A stretch of 64,000 bases of DNA from Streptomyces sp. HUAS ZL42 (GTDB lineage: Bacteria; Actinomycetota; Actinomycetes; Streptomycetales; Streptomycetaceae), in the NCBI RefSeq assembly GCF_040782645.1, contig NZ_CP160403.1, forward strand, positions 4,030,001 through 4,094,000, in the 5' to 3' direction. Made by a program: the position numbers and the translations under genes. Under the pieces are notes generated by a model, which worked only from the letters and a program-made list of their open reading frames with translations, had not been told where the DNA came from and searched no databases. The first letter of the stretch is position 1. Every line of letters starts with the position of its first letter. This document shows positions 45,557-55,297 of this stretch, one piece after another.

Positions 45557-46264
45557 ATGACCTTCGTACAGCTCATCGACTGCAAGACGAGTCGGCTCGA
45601 CGAGATGAACCGGCTGATGGACACGTGGGTCGAACAGACCAAGGGGAAGCGGACCGCGACGCACACGGTGGTCGGCAAGGACAGGTCCGACGCGTCCCAC
45701 GTCATCGAGATCGTGGAGTTCCCGTCGTACGAGGAGGCGATGCGGAACTCGAACCTCCCGGAGACCGACCGGATCTTCCAGGAGCTGGTCGCCCTGTGCG
45801 ACGAGACACCGACGTTCACCGATCTGGACGTCGTGCGGGACGAGCAGTTGTACGCGGCCAACGCCCGGCGGTTCTTCGAGACGCTGGCCACGAAGGGCCG
45901 GCTGCCCGCGCTCGACGACCTGATCACCGAGGACTACCACGACCACGATCCGTCCAACGTGCAGGACGCCATCGGCATGGACGCGATACGGCGCGAGATG
46001 GAGATGTGGCGCAGCGGCTTCGACTTCTCGTTCACCGTCGAGGACCAGCTCGCCCAGGGCGACCGGGTGTGCACGCGTTGGACCTGGAACGCCACCCACA
46101 AGGGCGAGTTCATGGGCATTCCGGCCAGTGGGAAGCAGGTCTCGATGACCGGGACGACCATTCATCGCTGTGCCCTGGACGGGAAGATCGCCGAGGGCTG
46201 GTGGCAGTACGACCGGCTCGGGCTGATGGGGCAGCTCGGGGCGCTGGACGCGCTGGAGAGGTAG
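45557..46264 (+). CDS. Two-domain protein: ABM-like N-terminus plus SnoaL-like (ester cyclase) C-terminus
   Basis: A 235-residue protein. Residues 1-95 resemble a dimeric alpha/beta-barrel (FVQLIDCKTSRLDEMNRLMD, VIEIVEFPSYEEAMRNS). Residues about 100-235 fold like SnoaL, with DLITEDYHDHDPSN, MEMWRSGFDFSFTVEDQLAQGDRVCTRWTW and GKIAEGWWQYDRLGLMGQL. SnoaL-type proteins are cyclases or isomerase-like enzymes of the nuclear-transport-factor-2 fold. Function here unknown. ATG at 45557 is preceded by GGAGGCGG. It ends at a terminator shared with groEL. Confidence 0.8.
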   Translation: MTFVQLIDCKTSRLDEMNRLMDTWVEQTKGKRTATHTVVGKDRSDASHVIEIVEFPSYEEAMRNSNLPETDRIFQELVALCDETPTFTDLDVVRDEQLYAANARRFFETLATKGRLPALDDLITEDYHDHDPSNVQDAIGMDAIRREMEMWRSGFDFSFTVEDQLAQGDRVCTRWTWNATHKGEFMGIPASGKQVSMTGTTIHRCALDGKIAEGWWQYDRLGLMGQLGALDALER

Positions 46265-46273
46265 GACGCGCGA

Positions 46274-46304
46274 AGGCCCGGCACCCCCAGGGGGTGCCGG
46301 GCCT
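46274..46304. terminator. Bidirectional hairpin between the SnoaL-type gene and groEL
   Basis: AGGCCCGGCACCCC (46274-46287) pairs with GGGGTGCCGGGCCT (46291-46304) over 14 bp with a 3-base loop. It lies between convergent stops at 46264 and 46328. Confidence 0.85.
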
Positions 46305-46327
46305 CACGTACGGCTCAGCGACTCACG

Positions 46328-47977
<1,650 letters not shown>

Positions 47978-48069
47978 CTAGGTGAAAAGAGACTGCGCCC
48001 CCGGCGCCCGGCCAGTTCTTCGGTCGCGGGGGCCAGGGGCGCAGCTCAAAGCAATTGCTTCGGGGTGAA

Positions 48070-48378
48070 TTACTTCTCGATGATCGCGAGCACGTCGCGA
48101 GCCGAGAGGACGAGGTACTCCTCGCCGTTGTACTTCACCTCGGTGCCGCCGTACTTGCTGTACAGCACGATGTCGCCGGTCTTCACGTCGAGCGGAAGGC
48201 GCTCGCCGTTCTCGAAGCGGCCCGGGCCCACGGCCAGGACGACGCCCTCCTGGGGCTTCTCCTTGGCGGTGTCCGGAATGACCAGGCCAGAGGCCGTGGT
48301 CTGCTCGGCGTCCAGCGGCTGGACCACAATGCGGTCCTCGAGCGGCTTGATGGCAACCTTGGAGCTGGCGGTCGTCAC
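48070..48378 (-). CDS. groES: Co-chaperonin GroES
   Basis: A 102-residue 10-kDa chaperonin that caps GroEL. The core [21 protein letters not shown], the mobile loop [15 protein letters not shown] and the [14 protein letters not shown] roof region are typical. The start is GTG at 48378 with GGGGGAGG 7 bp upstream. It heads the groES-groEL1 operon behind two CIRCE elements. Confidence 0.97.
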   Translation of the reverse strand: MTTASSKVAIKPLEDRIVVQPLDAEQTTASGLVIPDTAKEKPQEGVVLAVGPGRFENGERLPLDVKTGDIVLYSKYGGTEVKYNGEEYLVLSARDVLAIIEK

Positions 48379-48477
48379 GATCCGACCTCCCCCTTCGGAG
48401 ATCTCACGGGGTTAACTGTCTGAGGTGGCGACCAGGTCGATCCGTCGTCGCGGGTGCCGGACCTGCCCGTCGCGTTG

Positions 48478-48504
48478 TTGGCACTCTCCAGGGGGGAGTG
48501 CCAG
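48478..48504. promoter_or_regulatory. CIRCE operator 1
   Basis: TTGGCACTC-N9-GAGTGCCAG, a HrcA-type CIRCE with two substitutions from TTAGCACTC/GAGTGCTAA. It lies about 100 bp before the groES start. Confidence 0.85.
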
Positions 48505-48509
48505 AGCCG

Positions 48510-48539
48510 AGACTATGACTGTGGTTAGCACTCGGTCAA
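48510..48539 (-). promoter_or_regulatory. groES promoter (TTGACC-N18-TAGTCT)
   Basis: On the minus strand TTGACC (complement of 48534-48539) and TAGTCT (complement of 48510-48515) are spaced 18 bp. The -35 lies within CIRCE 2 and the -10 sits between the two CIRCE elements, so bound HrcA would block RNA polymerase. Confidence 0.65.
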
Positions 48540-48551
48540 GCGGAGTGCCAA
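48525..48551. promoter_or_regulatory. CIRCE operator 2
   Basis: TTAGCACTC-N9-GAGTGCCAA, one base from the consensus. It overlaps the predicted groES -35 element. Two CIRCE copies before groES are known in Streptomyces and imply tight HrcA control of heat shock. Confidence 0.9.
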
Positions 48552-48706
48552 TTGCCTGCGGCGCGGCGCGGGTTTTCGTGTCGGCGTGCGCTCTGTGCAG
48601 GGCACCCGGTGTCGGGGTTGCCGTCGCCGGGGGGGGCTGCCGCCCCCAGACCCCGCTTCGGCCCCGAACGGGCCTCGGCCTCGAACACCCGACGGGCCGG
48701 GATTGC

Positions 48707-49528
48707 CTACAGGTAGTCCTCCAGCCGCCCCACCGTCAGCCCCCGTCCCTGGATCTCCCGCAGCAGGCGCCGCGTGCGTTCGATCAGGGTCAGGCCGGTC
48801 GCCTCGTCCGGGTCCACCGCGACGATGTCGCCCGCGCGCAGCCCGTCGCCGCCGTCCGTGAACGTCAGTTCGCCGTTCTCCTCGAGGGAGGCCCGCCACA
48901 GCACCACGGCCGAGATGCCGCAGTCGGCGGCCGCGTGGAGGGTCGTCGTGTCGTAGGTGCCGTAGGGCGGGCGGAAGAGGCGGGGGCGCAGGCCGAAGCG
49001 GGCGCGGAGTTTGTCCTGCTGGCCGCAGATCTCGGCGCGCTGGCCGGCGTAGGGCAGGCCGCGCAGGGCGGGGTGGTCGAGGGTGTGGTTCTGCATGCTC
49101 GCGCCTACCGACTGCAGGCGCGCGAAGTGGCCGTACCCCGGGCCGACGACGCTGTCCGTGAGGAACATGCTCACCGGGAGGCGCAGTTCGCGGACCATGT
49201 CGACGAACCGGGGGTCGCGTTCGGCGCCGTCGTCGTAGGTCAGGAAGACGACCTTGTCGCGGGTCGGGACGTGATCGACGACGGGCGGGAGAGCGGTCGA
49301 GCCCTTGGCGCCAAAGAGGGGGCGCGGCGCCGGCTTGGGGGCCCGGGGCAGCGGGTCCGTGAGGCCCCAGTGGCGGTACGGCGGCTGTGCGGCCGGGTCA
49401 TGGGGTCGTACCCGCTCGGCCGCCTTCTTGCCCAGCCGTTCGATCGGGTCGACGGACTGGGCGCAGCCGGACAGCGGCAGCAGCACGGCCGCGGCGAGCA
49501 GGGCGGCGACCAGGGCCCGCGGCCTCAC
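48707..49528 (-). CDS. NodB-type polysaccharide deacetylase lipoprotein (copy A)
   Basis: A 273-residue lipoprotein. The signal peptide ends in the lipobox LSGC. The NodB domain shows TYDDGAERD (metal-binding Asp pair), HTLDHPAL (His-x3-His) and RPPYGTYD. Such enzymes remove acetyl groups from N-acetyl sugars of wall polymers or chitin. The start GTG at 49528 overlaps the upstream copy's TGA (GTGA, 49525-49528), with GGAGG upstream, so it is translationally coupled. The two copies are about the same length and are tandem duplicates with divergent sequence. Confidence 0.88.
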   Translation of the reverse strand: MRPRALVAALLAAAVLLPLSGCAQSVDPIERLGKKAAERVRPHDPAAQPPYRHWGLTDPLPRAPKPAPRPLFGAKGSTALPPVVDHVPTRDKVVFLTYDDGAERDPRFVDMVRELRLPVSMFLTDSVVGPGYGHFARLQSVGASMQNHTLDHPALRGLPYAGQRAEICGQQDKLRARFGLRPRLFRPPYGTYDTTTLHAAADCGISAVVLWRASLEENGELTFTDGGDGLRAGDIVAVDPDEATGLTLIERTRRLLREIQGRGLTVGRLEDYL

Positions 49529-50463
49529 AGGTAGTCCTCCAGCCGGGCGACCGCGTATCCCTTCTCCGTGACCTTGTTCAGGAACCGGCGGACCATGTCG
49601 GGCATGGTGCCCTTCCACTGGTTCGGGCCGCGGAAGTGGGTGAGGACGATGTCGCCCGGGTGCAGGTCCCGGTCCCCCTCGCGGTAGTCCCAGTGGTCGA
49701 CGAAGACCTCCTCGTCCCAGAGCGGGACGTACCTGATGCCACAGCTCTTCGCGGCGCGCAGGGTGTCCTGGTCGTAGCTGCCGTAGGGAGGGCGGAAGAC
49801 GGTCGGGCGCTTGCCGTAGTGCCGGCCGATCACGTCCTGCATGCCGCAGATCTCGCGTTTCTGGCGGGCGTACGGCAGGCCCCGCAGGGAGGGGTGGTGG
49901 AGGGTGTGGTTGTTCAGGGTGACTCCGCCGGCCTGCATCTTCGCGAAGTAGCCGTAGTCCTCCTTGACCAGGTAGTCGCTGAGGAAGGCGGTGTACGGCA
50001 CCTTCAGTTCGCTCATCATCCGCAGGAACGTGCGATCCTTCTCGGCACCGTCGTCGACGGTGAGGAAGACGATCCGCTGTCCGGTGGGGATCGTGGTGAA
50101 GACGGGCGGCAGGCCGAGTTCCTCGTGGTCGTCGACCTCGAAGCCCTTGCGGGTGGTGATCCTCGGCTTGCTCGCCGGGGGCGGCGGGGCGGTGAGGGGG
50201 ACCTTCTTAAGGCCCCAGCGCTTGGTGGCGAGCGTGCGGGCGGCGTGGCCGGCGCGCAGTTTCGCCGCGTAGGAGTCGAGGGCTCGGGCGGCGGGGGCCT
50301 GGTGGGCCTCCTGGCCTGGCGCGGGGTGGCCGTCGGGGCCGTCGGCCGTACCGCCCTGCACACAGCCGGAGGCGATGGCCGCGGCGGCGAGCGCAGCTGC
50401 GCCGGCGCGGGTCCCCGCGCGCCGACGCATCCAATTTTTGTCATTTTGTACTACGACTCGCAT
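49525..50463 (-). CDS. NodB-type polysaccharide deacetylase lipoprotein (copy B)
   Basis: A 312-residue lipoprotein with the lipobox region AAAAIASGC. NodB motifs are TVDDGAEKD, HTLHHPSL and RPPYGSYD; the third catalytic Asp is in YDQDTLR region. It precedes copy A and overlaps it by 4 bp. ATG at 50463 has GGGAGG about 9 bp upstream; an internal ATG at 50430 is possible. It is divergent from the methyltransferase. The frame is open far upstream through the repeat field, but that is an artefact of low stop density. Confidence 0.88.
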   Translation of the reverse strand: MRVVVQNDKNWMRRRAGTRAGAAALAAAAIASGCVQGGTADGPDGHPAPGQEAHQAPAARALDSYAAKLRAGHAARTLATKRWGLKKVPLTAPPPPASKPRITTRKGFEVDDHEELGLPPVFTTIPTGQRIVFLTVDDGAEKDRTFLRMMSELKVPYTAFLSDYLVKEDYGYFAKMQAGGVTLNNHTLHHPSLRGLPYARQKREICGMQDVIGRHYGKRPTVFRPPYGSYDQDTLRAAKSCGIRYVPLWDEEVFVDHWDYREGDRDLHPGDIVLTHFRGPNQWKGTMPDMVRRFLNKVTEKGYAVARLEDYL

Positions 50464-50553
50464 GGTGCCGGATCCTCCCAGCCCACCACCCGGAAGCCGG
50501 CCCGACACCGCCACCGGGAGCACACGATCCACCGACTGGCCGACAATGAACCG

Positions 50554-51723
50554 GTGAAGAACGAGCTCGACGCCCTCCGCACTCCCGAAGGCCGCGCCCT
50601 CCTCGATGAGGTCCGTGACACGAACCCGGCCGACGAACTCGCCGTCGCCACCCGGCTGCGTCGCGAGCATCCCGCGGAGCTCGTGTCGGCGGCGCTCGGC
50701 CAGGCGCGGTTGCGGCAGCGGGCGGCGGCGAAGTTCCCGGCCGAGGACGCCGGGCGGATGTTCTTCACGCCTCACGGGGTCGAGCAGTCGACGCGGACGA
50801 GCGTGGCGACGTACCGGGCGGGGCGGTTCAGGGATCTCGGCGTGGCCTCCGTCGCCGACCTGTGCTGCGGGATCGGCGGTGACGCGATCGCGTTCGCCCG
50901 CGCCGGGATCCGGGTCCTGGCCGTGGACCGCGACCCGCTGACGGCGGCCGTGGCGCGCGCGAACGCGGACGCGCTCGGGCTCGGTGATCTCATCGAGGTG
51001 CGGGAGGCGGATGTCGCGGAGGTGGACACGTCCTCGTACGACGCCGTGTTCGTGGATCCGGCGCGGCGGGGCGGCCACGGCCGCATCTTCGATCCGGAGG
51101 CGTACTCGCCGCCCCTGTCGTGGGCCGTCCAGGCCGCCGCGAAGGCTCCCCGCGCCGCTCTGAAGGTCGCTCCCGGCATCCCGCACGAGGCCGTTCCCGA
51201 CGGCGCCGAGGCCGAGTGGATCTCGGACGGCGGGGACGTCAAGGAGGCTGTGCTGTGGTTCGGGACCGAGGCGGGTGCCGTACGGGCCACCCTGCTGCCC
51301 GGGCCGCGCAGCCTGCTCTCCCGCGGCCTGCCCGACCCCGAGGTCCGGCCCGTGGGACGGTACTTGTACGAGCCCGACGGCGCAGTCATCCGCGCGCATC
51401 TGGTCGCGGAGGTGGCGGACCGCGTCGACGGCGGGCTGGTCGACGCCACCATCGCGTACGTCACGGCGGACGAGCTGCACCCTACGCCGTACGCCTCGGC
51501 CTACGAGATCACCGACCGACTCCCCTTCAACGTCAAGAAGTTGAAGGCGCTGTTGCGGGAGCGCGAGGTCGGGGTCCTGACCGTGAAGAAGCGCGGGTCG
51601 GCGGTCGAGCCGGAGGAACTGCGGCGAAAGGTACTCCCCAAGACACACGGCCCCCATTCGGCGACGGTGTTCCTGACCCGGGTGGCGGGGGCGCCGACGA
51701 TGCTGGTCGGCCGTCCCGCCTGA
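50554..51723 (+). CDS. SAM-dependent methyltransferase with THUMP-like domain
   Basis: A 389-residue class I methyltransferase. The cofactor loop VADLCCGIGGDAIAFA is followed by the acidic VLAVDRD, and VFVDPARRGGHGR is the catalytic-loop equivalent of the RsmD/Trm group. The C-terminal half contains the THUMP-like region (YAYEITDRLPFNVKKLKALL, GVLTVKKRGSAVEPEELRRKV). Its likely target is RNA; which one is not known. The start GTG at 50554 has no clear ribosome site and may be leaderless, with GACAAT about 7 bp upstream. It ends at a large degenerate repeat field. Confidence 0.85.
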   Translation: MKNELDALRTPEGRALLDEVRDTNPADELAVATRLRREHPAELVSAALGQARLRQRAAAKFPAEDAGRMFFTPHGVEQSTRTSVATYRAGRFRDLGVASVADLCCGIGGDAIAFARAGIRVLAVDRDPLTAAVARANADALGLGDLIEVREADVAEVDTSSYDAVFVDPARRGGHGRIFDPEAYSPPLSWAVQAAAKAPRAALKVAPGIPHEAVPDGAEAEWISDGGDVKEAVLWFGTEAGAVRATLLPGPRSLLSRGLPDPEVRPVGRYLYEPDGAVIRAHLVAEVADRVDGGLVDATIAYVTADELHPTPYASAYEITDRLPFNVKKLKALLREREVGVLTVKKRGSAVEPEELRRKVLPKTHGPHSATVFLTRVAGAPTMLVGRPA

Positions 51724-52380
51724 GTCGGGCACCCGGCCCGAGTCGGGCACCCTGCCGGAGTCATGCGCCCCACCCGACACAGGCACCCCTCCCGACACAG
51801 GCACCCCTCCGAGACGGGCACCCCGCCGAACCAGGGCGTACCTCCGAGACGGGCACCCGACCGAAACGGGCACCCTGCCGAAGTCATGCGCCCTGCCCGA
51901 GACGGGCACCCCTCCCGAGACAGGCACTTCCTCCGAACCAGGCCGTGCCCTCTGAGTCGGGCACCCGACCGAGACAGGCACCCTGCCGGAGCCATGCGCC
52001 CCACCCGACACAGGCACCCCTGCGAGACAGGCACTTCCTCCGAACCAGGCCGTGCCCTCTGAGTCGGGCACCCGACCGAGACAGGCACCCTGCCGGAGCC
52101 ATGCGCCCCACCCGACACGGGCACCCCTCCGAGACGGGCACCACGCCGAGACGGGCACCACGCCGAACCGGGTGCCCCTCCGAACCGGGTGCCCCTCCGA
52201 ACCGGGGCGGGCCCTCTGAGTCGGGCATCCGACCGAGACGGGCGCCTCCTCCGAGCGAGACGCGCACCCGAGACGGGCACCGCCCCCGAGAACGGCGCCC
52301 TGCCGGCTCACGCCCGGCCCGAGACGGGCACCCGGCCAAGCCGAACACCCGCCCAAGCGGGACGCGCACGCCCCGTCCGA
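51724..52380. repeat. Degenerate tandem-repeat field of about 650 bp
   Basis: A field built from roughly 15-18-bp units around the core GAGACGGGCACCC or GAGTCGGGCACCC, repeated some 35 times with drift. Higher-order copying is visible: a 107-bp unit at 51916-52022 is repeated at 52023-52129 with only a few changes, and parts of it recur at 51740-51790. It fills the whole gap between the convergent methyltransferase and sigma-factor genes. No RNA gene or transposon end is seen. The field is open on both strands only because of composition. Confidence 0.85.
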
Positions 52381-53640
52381 TCAGGACGTCTCCGCCGCTC
52401 TCCGCAGCAGCAGTTCGCGCTCCCGTTCGTTCCGCGTGAGCGTCGCCGCGCGTTCGAACTCCGCCCTCGCCTCCGCTGTGCGGCCGAGGCGCAGTAGCAG
52501 GTCGCCGCGGACGCTGGGAAGCAAGTGGTAGTCGTGCAGGGCCGGTTCGGTGGAGAGGATCTCGACGATCTCCAGGGCCTTGGCCGGGCCCTCGGCCATC
52601 GACACGGCGACCGCTCGGTTGAGTTCGACGACCGGGGACGGGGTGCGGGCGGCGAGCAGGGTGTACAGGGCCGCGATGCTCTTCCAGTCGGTCTCCTCGT
52701 AGGTGTACGCGTGCGCGTGGCAGGCGGCGATGGCGGCCTGGAGGGCGTACGGGCCGGGGGCGCCGGTGGCGGTGGCGTCGGCGCGGCCGAGGGCTCTGAT
52801 GCCGCGGGCGATGAGCATGCGGTTCCAGCGGCGGCGGTTCTGGTCCTTGAGGAGGACCGGTTCGCCGTCGGGCCCGGTGCGGGCGGCCGTGCGGGACGCC
52901 TGGAACTCCAGGAGGGAGGTCAGGGCGTGGACCTCCGGTTCCTTGGGCATCAGGGCGGACAACTGGCGGGCCAGCCGCAGCGCGTCCTCGCACAGGGACG
53001 GGCGCAGCCAGTCGTCGCCCGCCGTGGCGGCGTACCCCTCGTTGAAGATCAGGTAGATGACGTCCAGGACCGAGCCGAGACGAGCCTCGCGGTCGGGGCC
53101 GTACGGCACCTCGAAGGCGACGTTCTTCGTCGCCAGGGTCCTCTTCGCCCGCACGATGCGCTGGGCCACCGTCGCCTCGGGGACGAGGAAGGCGCGGGCG
53201 ATCTCGGGGGTGGTCAGGCCGCCGAGGAGGCGCAGGGTGAGGGCGATGCGGGCCTCGGGGGACAGCACCGGGTGGCAGGTCGTGAAGACCAGGCGGAGCA
53301 GATCGTCGTCGATGTCGTCGGGGTCGGAAGGCTCCTCCGGAGGTGCCGTCGTCTCCAGGTCGCGGCCGATCTCCTGCAGCTTGCGGGCGTAGTTCTCCCG
53401 GCGGCGGATCAGGTCGACGGCGCGGTGCCTGGCGGTGGCCGTCAGCCAGGCGCCCGGGTTGTCGGGCACGCCGTCCCGGGGCCACTGCTCCAGGGCGGCG
53501 ACCAGCGCGTCCTGCGCCAGCTCCTCGGCGATGCCGAGGTCGCGGACGATGCGGGCGACGGCGGCGACGACGCGCGGGGACTCGATCCGGAAGACGGTCT
53601 CGACGGTGTCGCGCGGGTCGACGGTGGGCTGCGGTGTCAC
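52381..53640 (-). CDS. ECF42-type sigma factor with C-terminal extension
   Basis: A 419-residue ECF sigma factor. Regions 2 and 4 are in the first 200 residues (IAEELAQDALVAALEQWP, then GAWLTATARHRAVDLIRRREN; RLLGGLTTPEIARAFLVPEATVAQRI). The remaining 220 residues are a helical, TPR-like C-terminal domain (DUF6596-type) typical of group ECF42. This group is found beside DGPF (YCII-type) proteins and uses its extension instead of an anti-sigma factor. The start GTG at 53640 has a weak site. It is 43 bp downstream of the DGPF gene. Confidence 0.9.
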   Translation of the reverse strand: MTPQPTVDPRDTVETVFRIESPRVVAAVARIVRDLGIAEELAQDALVAALEQWPRDGVPDNPGAWLTATARHRAVDLIRRRENYARKLQEIGRDLETTAPPEEPSDPDDIDDDLLRLVFTTCHPVLSPEARIALTLRLLGGLTTPEIARAFLVPEATVAQRIVRAKRTLATKNVAFEVPYGPDREARLGSVLDVIYLIFNEGYAATAGDDWLRPSLCEDALRLARQLSALMPKEPEVHALTSLLEFQASRTAARTGPDGEPVLLKDQNRRRWNRMLIARGIRALGRADATATGAPGPYALQAAIAACHAHAYTYEETDWKSIAALYTLLAARTPSPVVELNRAVAVSMAEGPAKALEIVEILSTEPALHDYHLLPSVRGDLLLRLGRTAEARAEFERAATLTRNERERELLLRRAAETS

Positions 53641-53683
53641 AACCCACCATCGAACACCCGACGCGGCTGCGGGCCAAGGACGC

Positions 53684-54040
53684 TCAGCCCTCGGCGATCT
53701 CCCGCACCTCGCAGGTCACCGTCCAGTACTCCTCGTGCACCTTCAGGAACCGCTTGGTCCACTCGAGGGCCTCGGCCTTGTCCTTGCACTGCATGATCGC
53801 GTAGCCGCCGACGACCTCCTTGGACTCGGTGAAGGGCCCGTCGGTGACGGAGATCTTCCCGCCCTCCCAGTGCACCCGCGTGCCCTGGACGGACGGGGTC
53901 AGCCCGCCGGTGTCGAGCATGACGCCGGCCTTCGTGACCTCCTCGATGAGCTCTCCCATCCGTTGCATCAGCTCGGGGCTGGGGCCCTCGGCGGGCATGG
54001 TGCTCTCGTCGATCTGCACGAGCGACAGGTAGCGGGGCAT
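53684..54040 (-). CDS. DGPF/YCII-family protein, ECF42 partner
   Basis: A 118-residue YCII-related protein with the name-giving DGPF-type motif in VTDGPFTESKEVVGGY. The ferredoxin-like fold is predicted. In actinobacteria DGPF genes sit next to ECF42 sigma genes and are controlled by them. The ATG at 54040 has GAGGAG 6 bp upstream. Biochemical role unknown. Confidence 0.9.
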   Translation of the reverse strand: MPRYLSLVQIDESTMPAEGPSPELMQRMGELIEEVTKAGVMLDTGGLTPSVQGTRVHWEGGKISVTDGPFTESKEVVGGYAIMQCKDKAEALEWTKRFLKVHEEYWTVTCEVREIAEG

Positions 54041-54164
54041 GGTGTCTCCTCAGGTCGGATCGGCCGGGTTCTTCCCGGGCTTTCAACCATGCGTCGAACG
54101 GCGGTCACCGGGATCGACAGCCTCGCCGGATTTCCTCGAAGATTTTTCCGCCGCTGTCCGGCCG

Positions 54165-55214
54165 CTACTTCAGCGACTCCCACAGCTCGCTCGCCGCCGG
54201 CTCCTTCGCCACCACCCGGTTGGGGTCCGACGGGGCCGTCACCACCGGCATCGTCACCGTCGTCACGTTCTCCGCCGAGAGGCCCTTCAGGCTCTGGCCG
54301 AGGCTCATCAGCTCGCTCAGCGAGTCGAGGCCCGTGTCCGTGGTCAGGCTCCCGGTGATCGTGTCGGCGACCTCGTAGAGCCCGGCGGGGTCGGTCAGCA
54401 GGTCGGTCGACGCGATCTGTTCCAGCAGGGCCTTCACGAGCTTCTGCTGCAGGCCTATCCGGCCGAGGTCGCTGCCGTCGCCGATGCCGTGCCGGGTGCG
54501 GGCGAGGGCGAGGGCCTGCTCGCCGTTCAGATGGTGGGTGCCGGCCGCGAGGTGCAGGTGGCTGTCGTCGTCGTCGATGTCCTCGTCGGTGGTGACGGTG
54601 ACCCCGCCGAGCGCGTCGACGAGCTTCGCGAAGCCCGAGAAGTCGATCTCGATGTAGTGGTCCATACGGACCCCGGTGACGGACTCGACGGTCTTCACCG
54701 CGCAGACCGGCCCGCCCACCGAGTACGCGCTGTTGAACATCGAGTTGTACGCCACCGCCGTCGACCCCCCGGACGACAGCGGACAGGACGGCCGGGTGAC
54801 CAGGGTGTCGCGCGGAATGCTCACCACGGTGGCCGTCGTGCGGCCCGCGTCGATGTGCACGACCATCGCCGTGTCGGAGCGGGCGCCCGAACTGTCGCCG
54901 CCGCCGAGCTCCTGGTTCTCCTTGCCGCTGCGCGAGTCGGAGCCCAGCACCAGGATGTTCAGGGCCTCGGTCGGCAGCCGGGAGGCCGAGGCCGAAGGAG
55001 ACGGTGTCGTCACCGACTTGGCGGGGCGGTCGCCGCCGAGCGCGTTGTCGATGTCGACGCTCTTGATGTTGTCGTTGAGGTGCCAGTAGGCCCAGCCCGC
55101 CGTCCCGACGCCCAGCACCAGGACGGCAGCCAGAGTGAGGCCGGCGGCCTTCAGCACTTTCGACCGCCGGCCCACTCTTCCGCCGGCTTCGTCCCGCTCC
55201 TCGTGTCGCGTCAC
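54165..55214 (-). CDS. LytR-CpsA-Psr (LCP) family wall-polymer ligase
   Basis: A 349-residue LCP protein, a family that moves anionic polymers from a lipid carrier to peptidoglycan. A short N-terminal tail, one membrane helix (about 22-45) and the external LCP domain are present: LNILVLGSDSR, RSDTAMVVHIDAGR, SIPRDTLV, DHYIEIDFSGFAKLVDALGGV, HLNGEQALALARTRHG and LGRIGLQQKLV. The two Arg that grip pyrophosphate are in SDSR and SIPRD. The start is GTG at 55214, without a clear ribosome site; GTG at 55175 is an alternative. A pair of 11-bp-phased TTAGGAG repeats lies upstream. Confidence 0.92.
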   Translation of the reverse strand: MTRHEERDEAGGRVGRRSKVLKAAGLTLAAVLVLGVGTAGWAYWHLNDNIKSVDIDNALGGDRPAKSVTTPSPSASASRLPTEALNILVLGSDSRSGKENQELGGGDSSGARSDTAMVVHIDAGRTTATVVSIPRDTLVTRPSCPLSSGGSTAVAYNSMFNSAYSVGGPVCAVKTVESVTGVRMDHYIEIDFSGFAKLVDALGGVTVTTDEDIDDDDSHLHLAAGTHHLNGEQALALARTRHGIGDGSDLGRIGLQQKLVKALLEQIASTDLLTDPAGLYEVADTITGSLTTDTGLDSLSELMSLGQSLKGLSAENVTTVTMPVVTAPSDPNRVVAKEPAASELWESLK

Positions 55215-55238
55215 GGGGAGGAACGTAGGTCCGAATTA

Positions 55239-55256
55239 TTAGGAGACTGTTAGGAG
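55239..55256. promoter_or_regulatory. Two TTAGGAG repeats spaced 11 bp before the LCP gene
   Basis: TTAGGAG at 55239-55245 and 55250-55256, one helical turn apart, 25 bp before the start. Direct repeats with an 11-bp period are typical of OmpR-type response-regulator sites. An operator role is inferred. Confidence 0.45.
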
Positions 55257-55297
55257 TGGGGAGCCGAGCCGGATTTCTTGAGGAAATCCCATGATTC

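Noticed and set aside
50464..52356. Very long open minus-strand frame continuing upstream of the NodB copy B gene through the repeat field
   Set aside because: It runs antisense to the methyltransferase gene and through low-complexity repeats; the deacetylase has its own signal peptide and ribosome site at 50463.
51724..52380. CRISPR array in the tandem-repeat field
   Set aside because: Units are short, drift continuously, and there are no unique spacers of even length and no cas genes.
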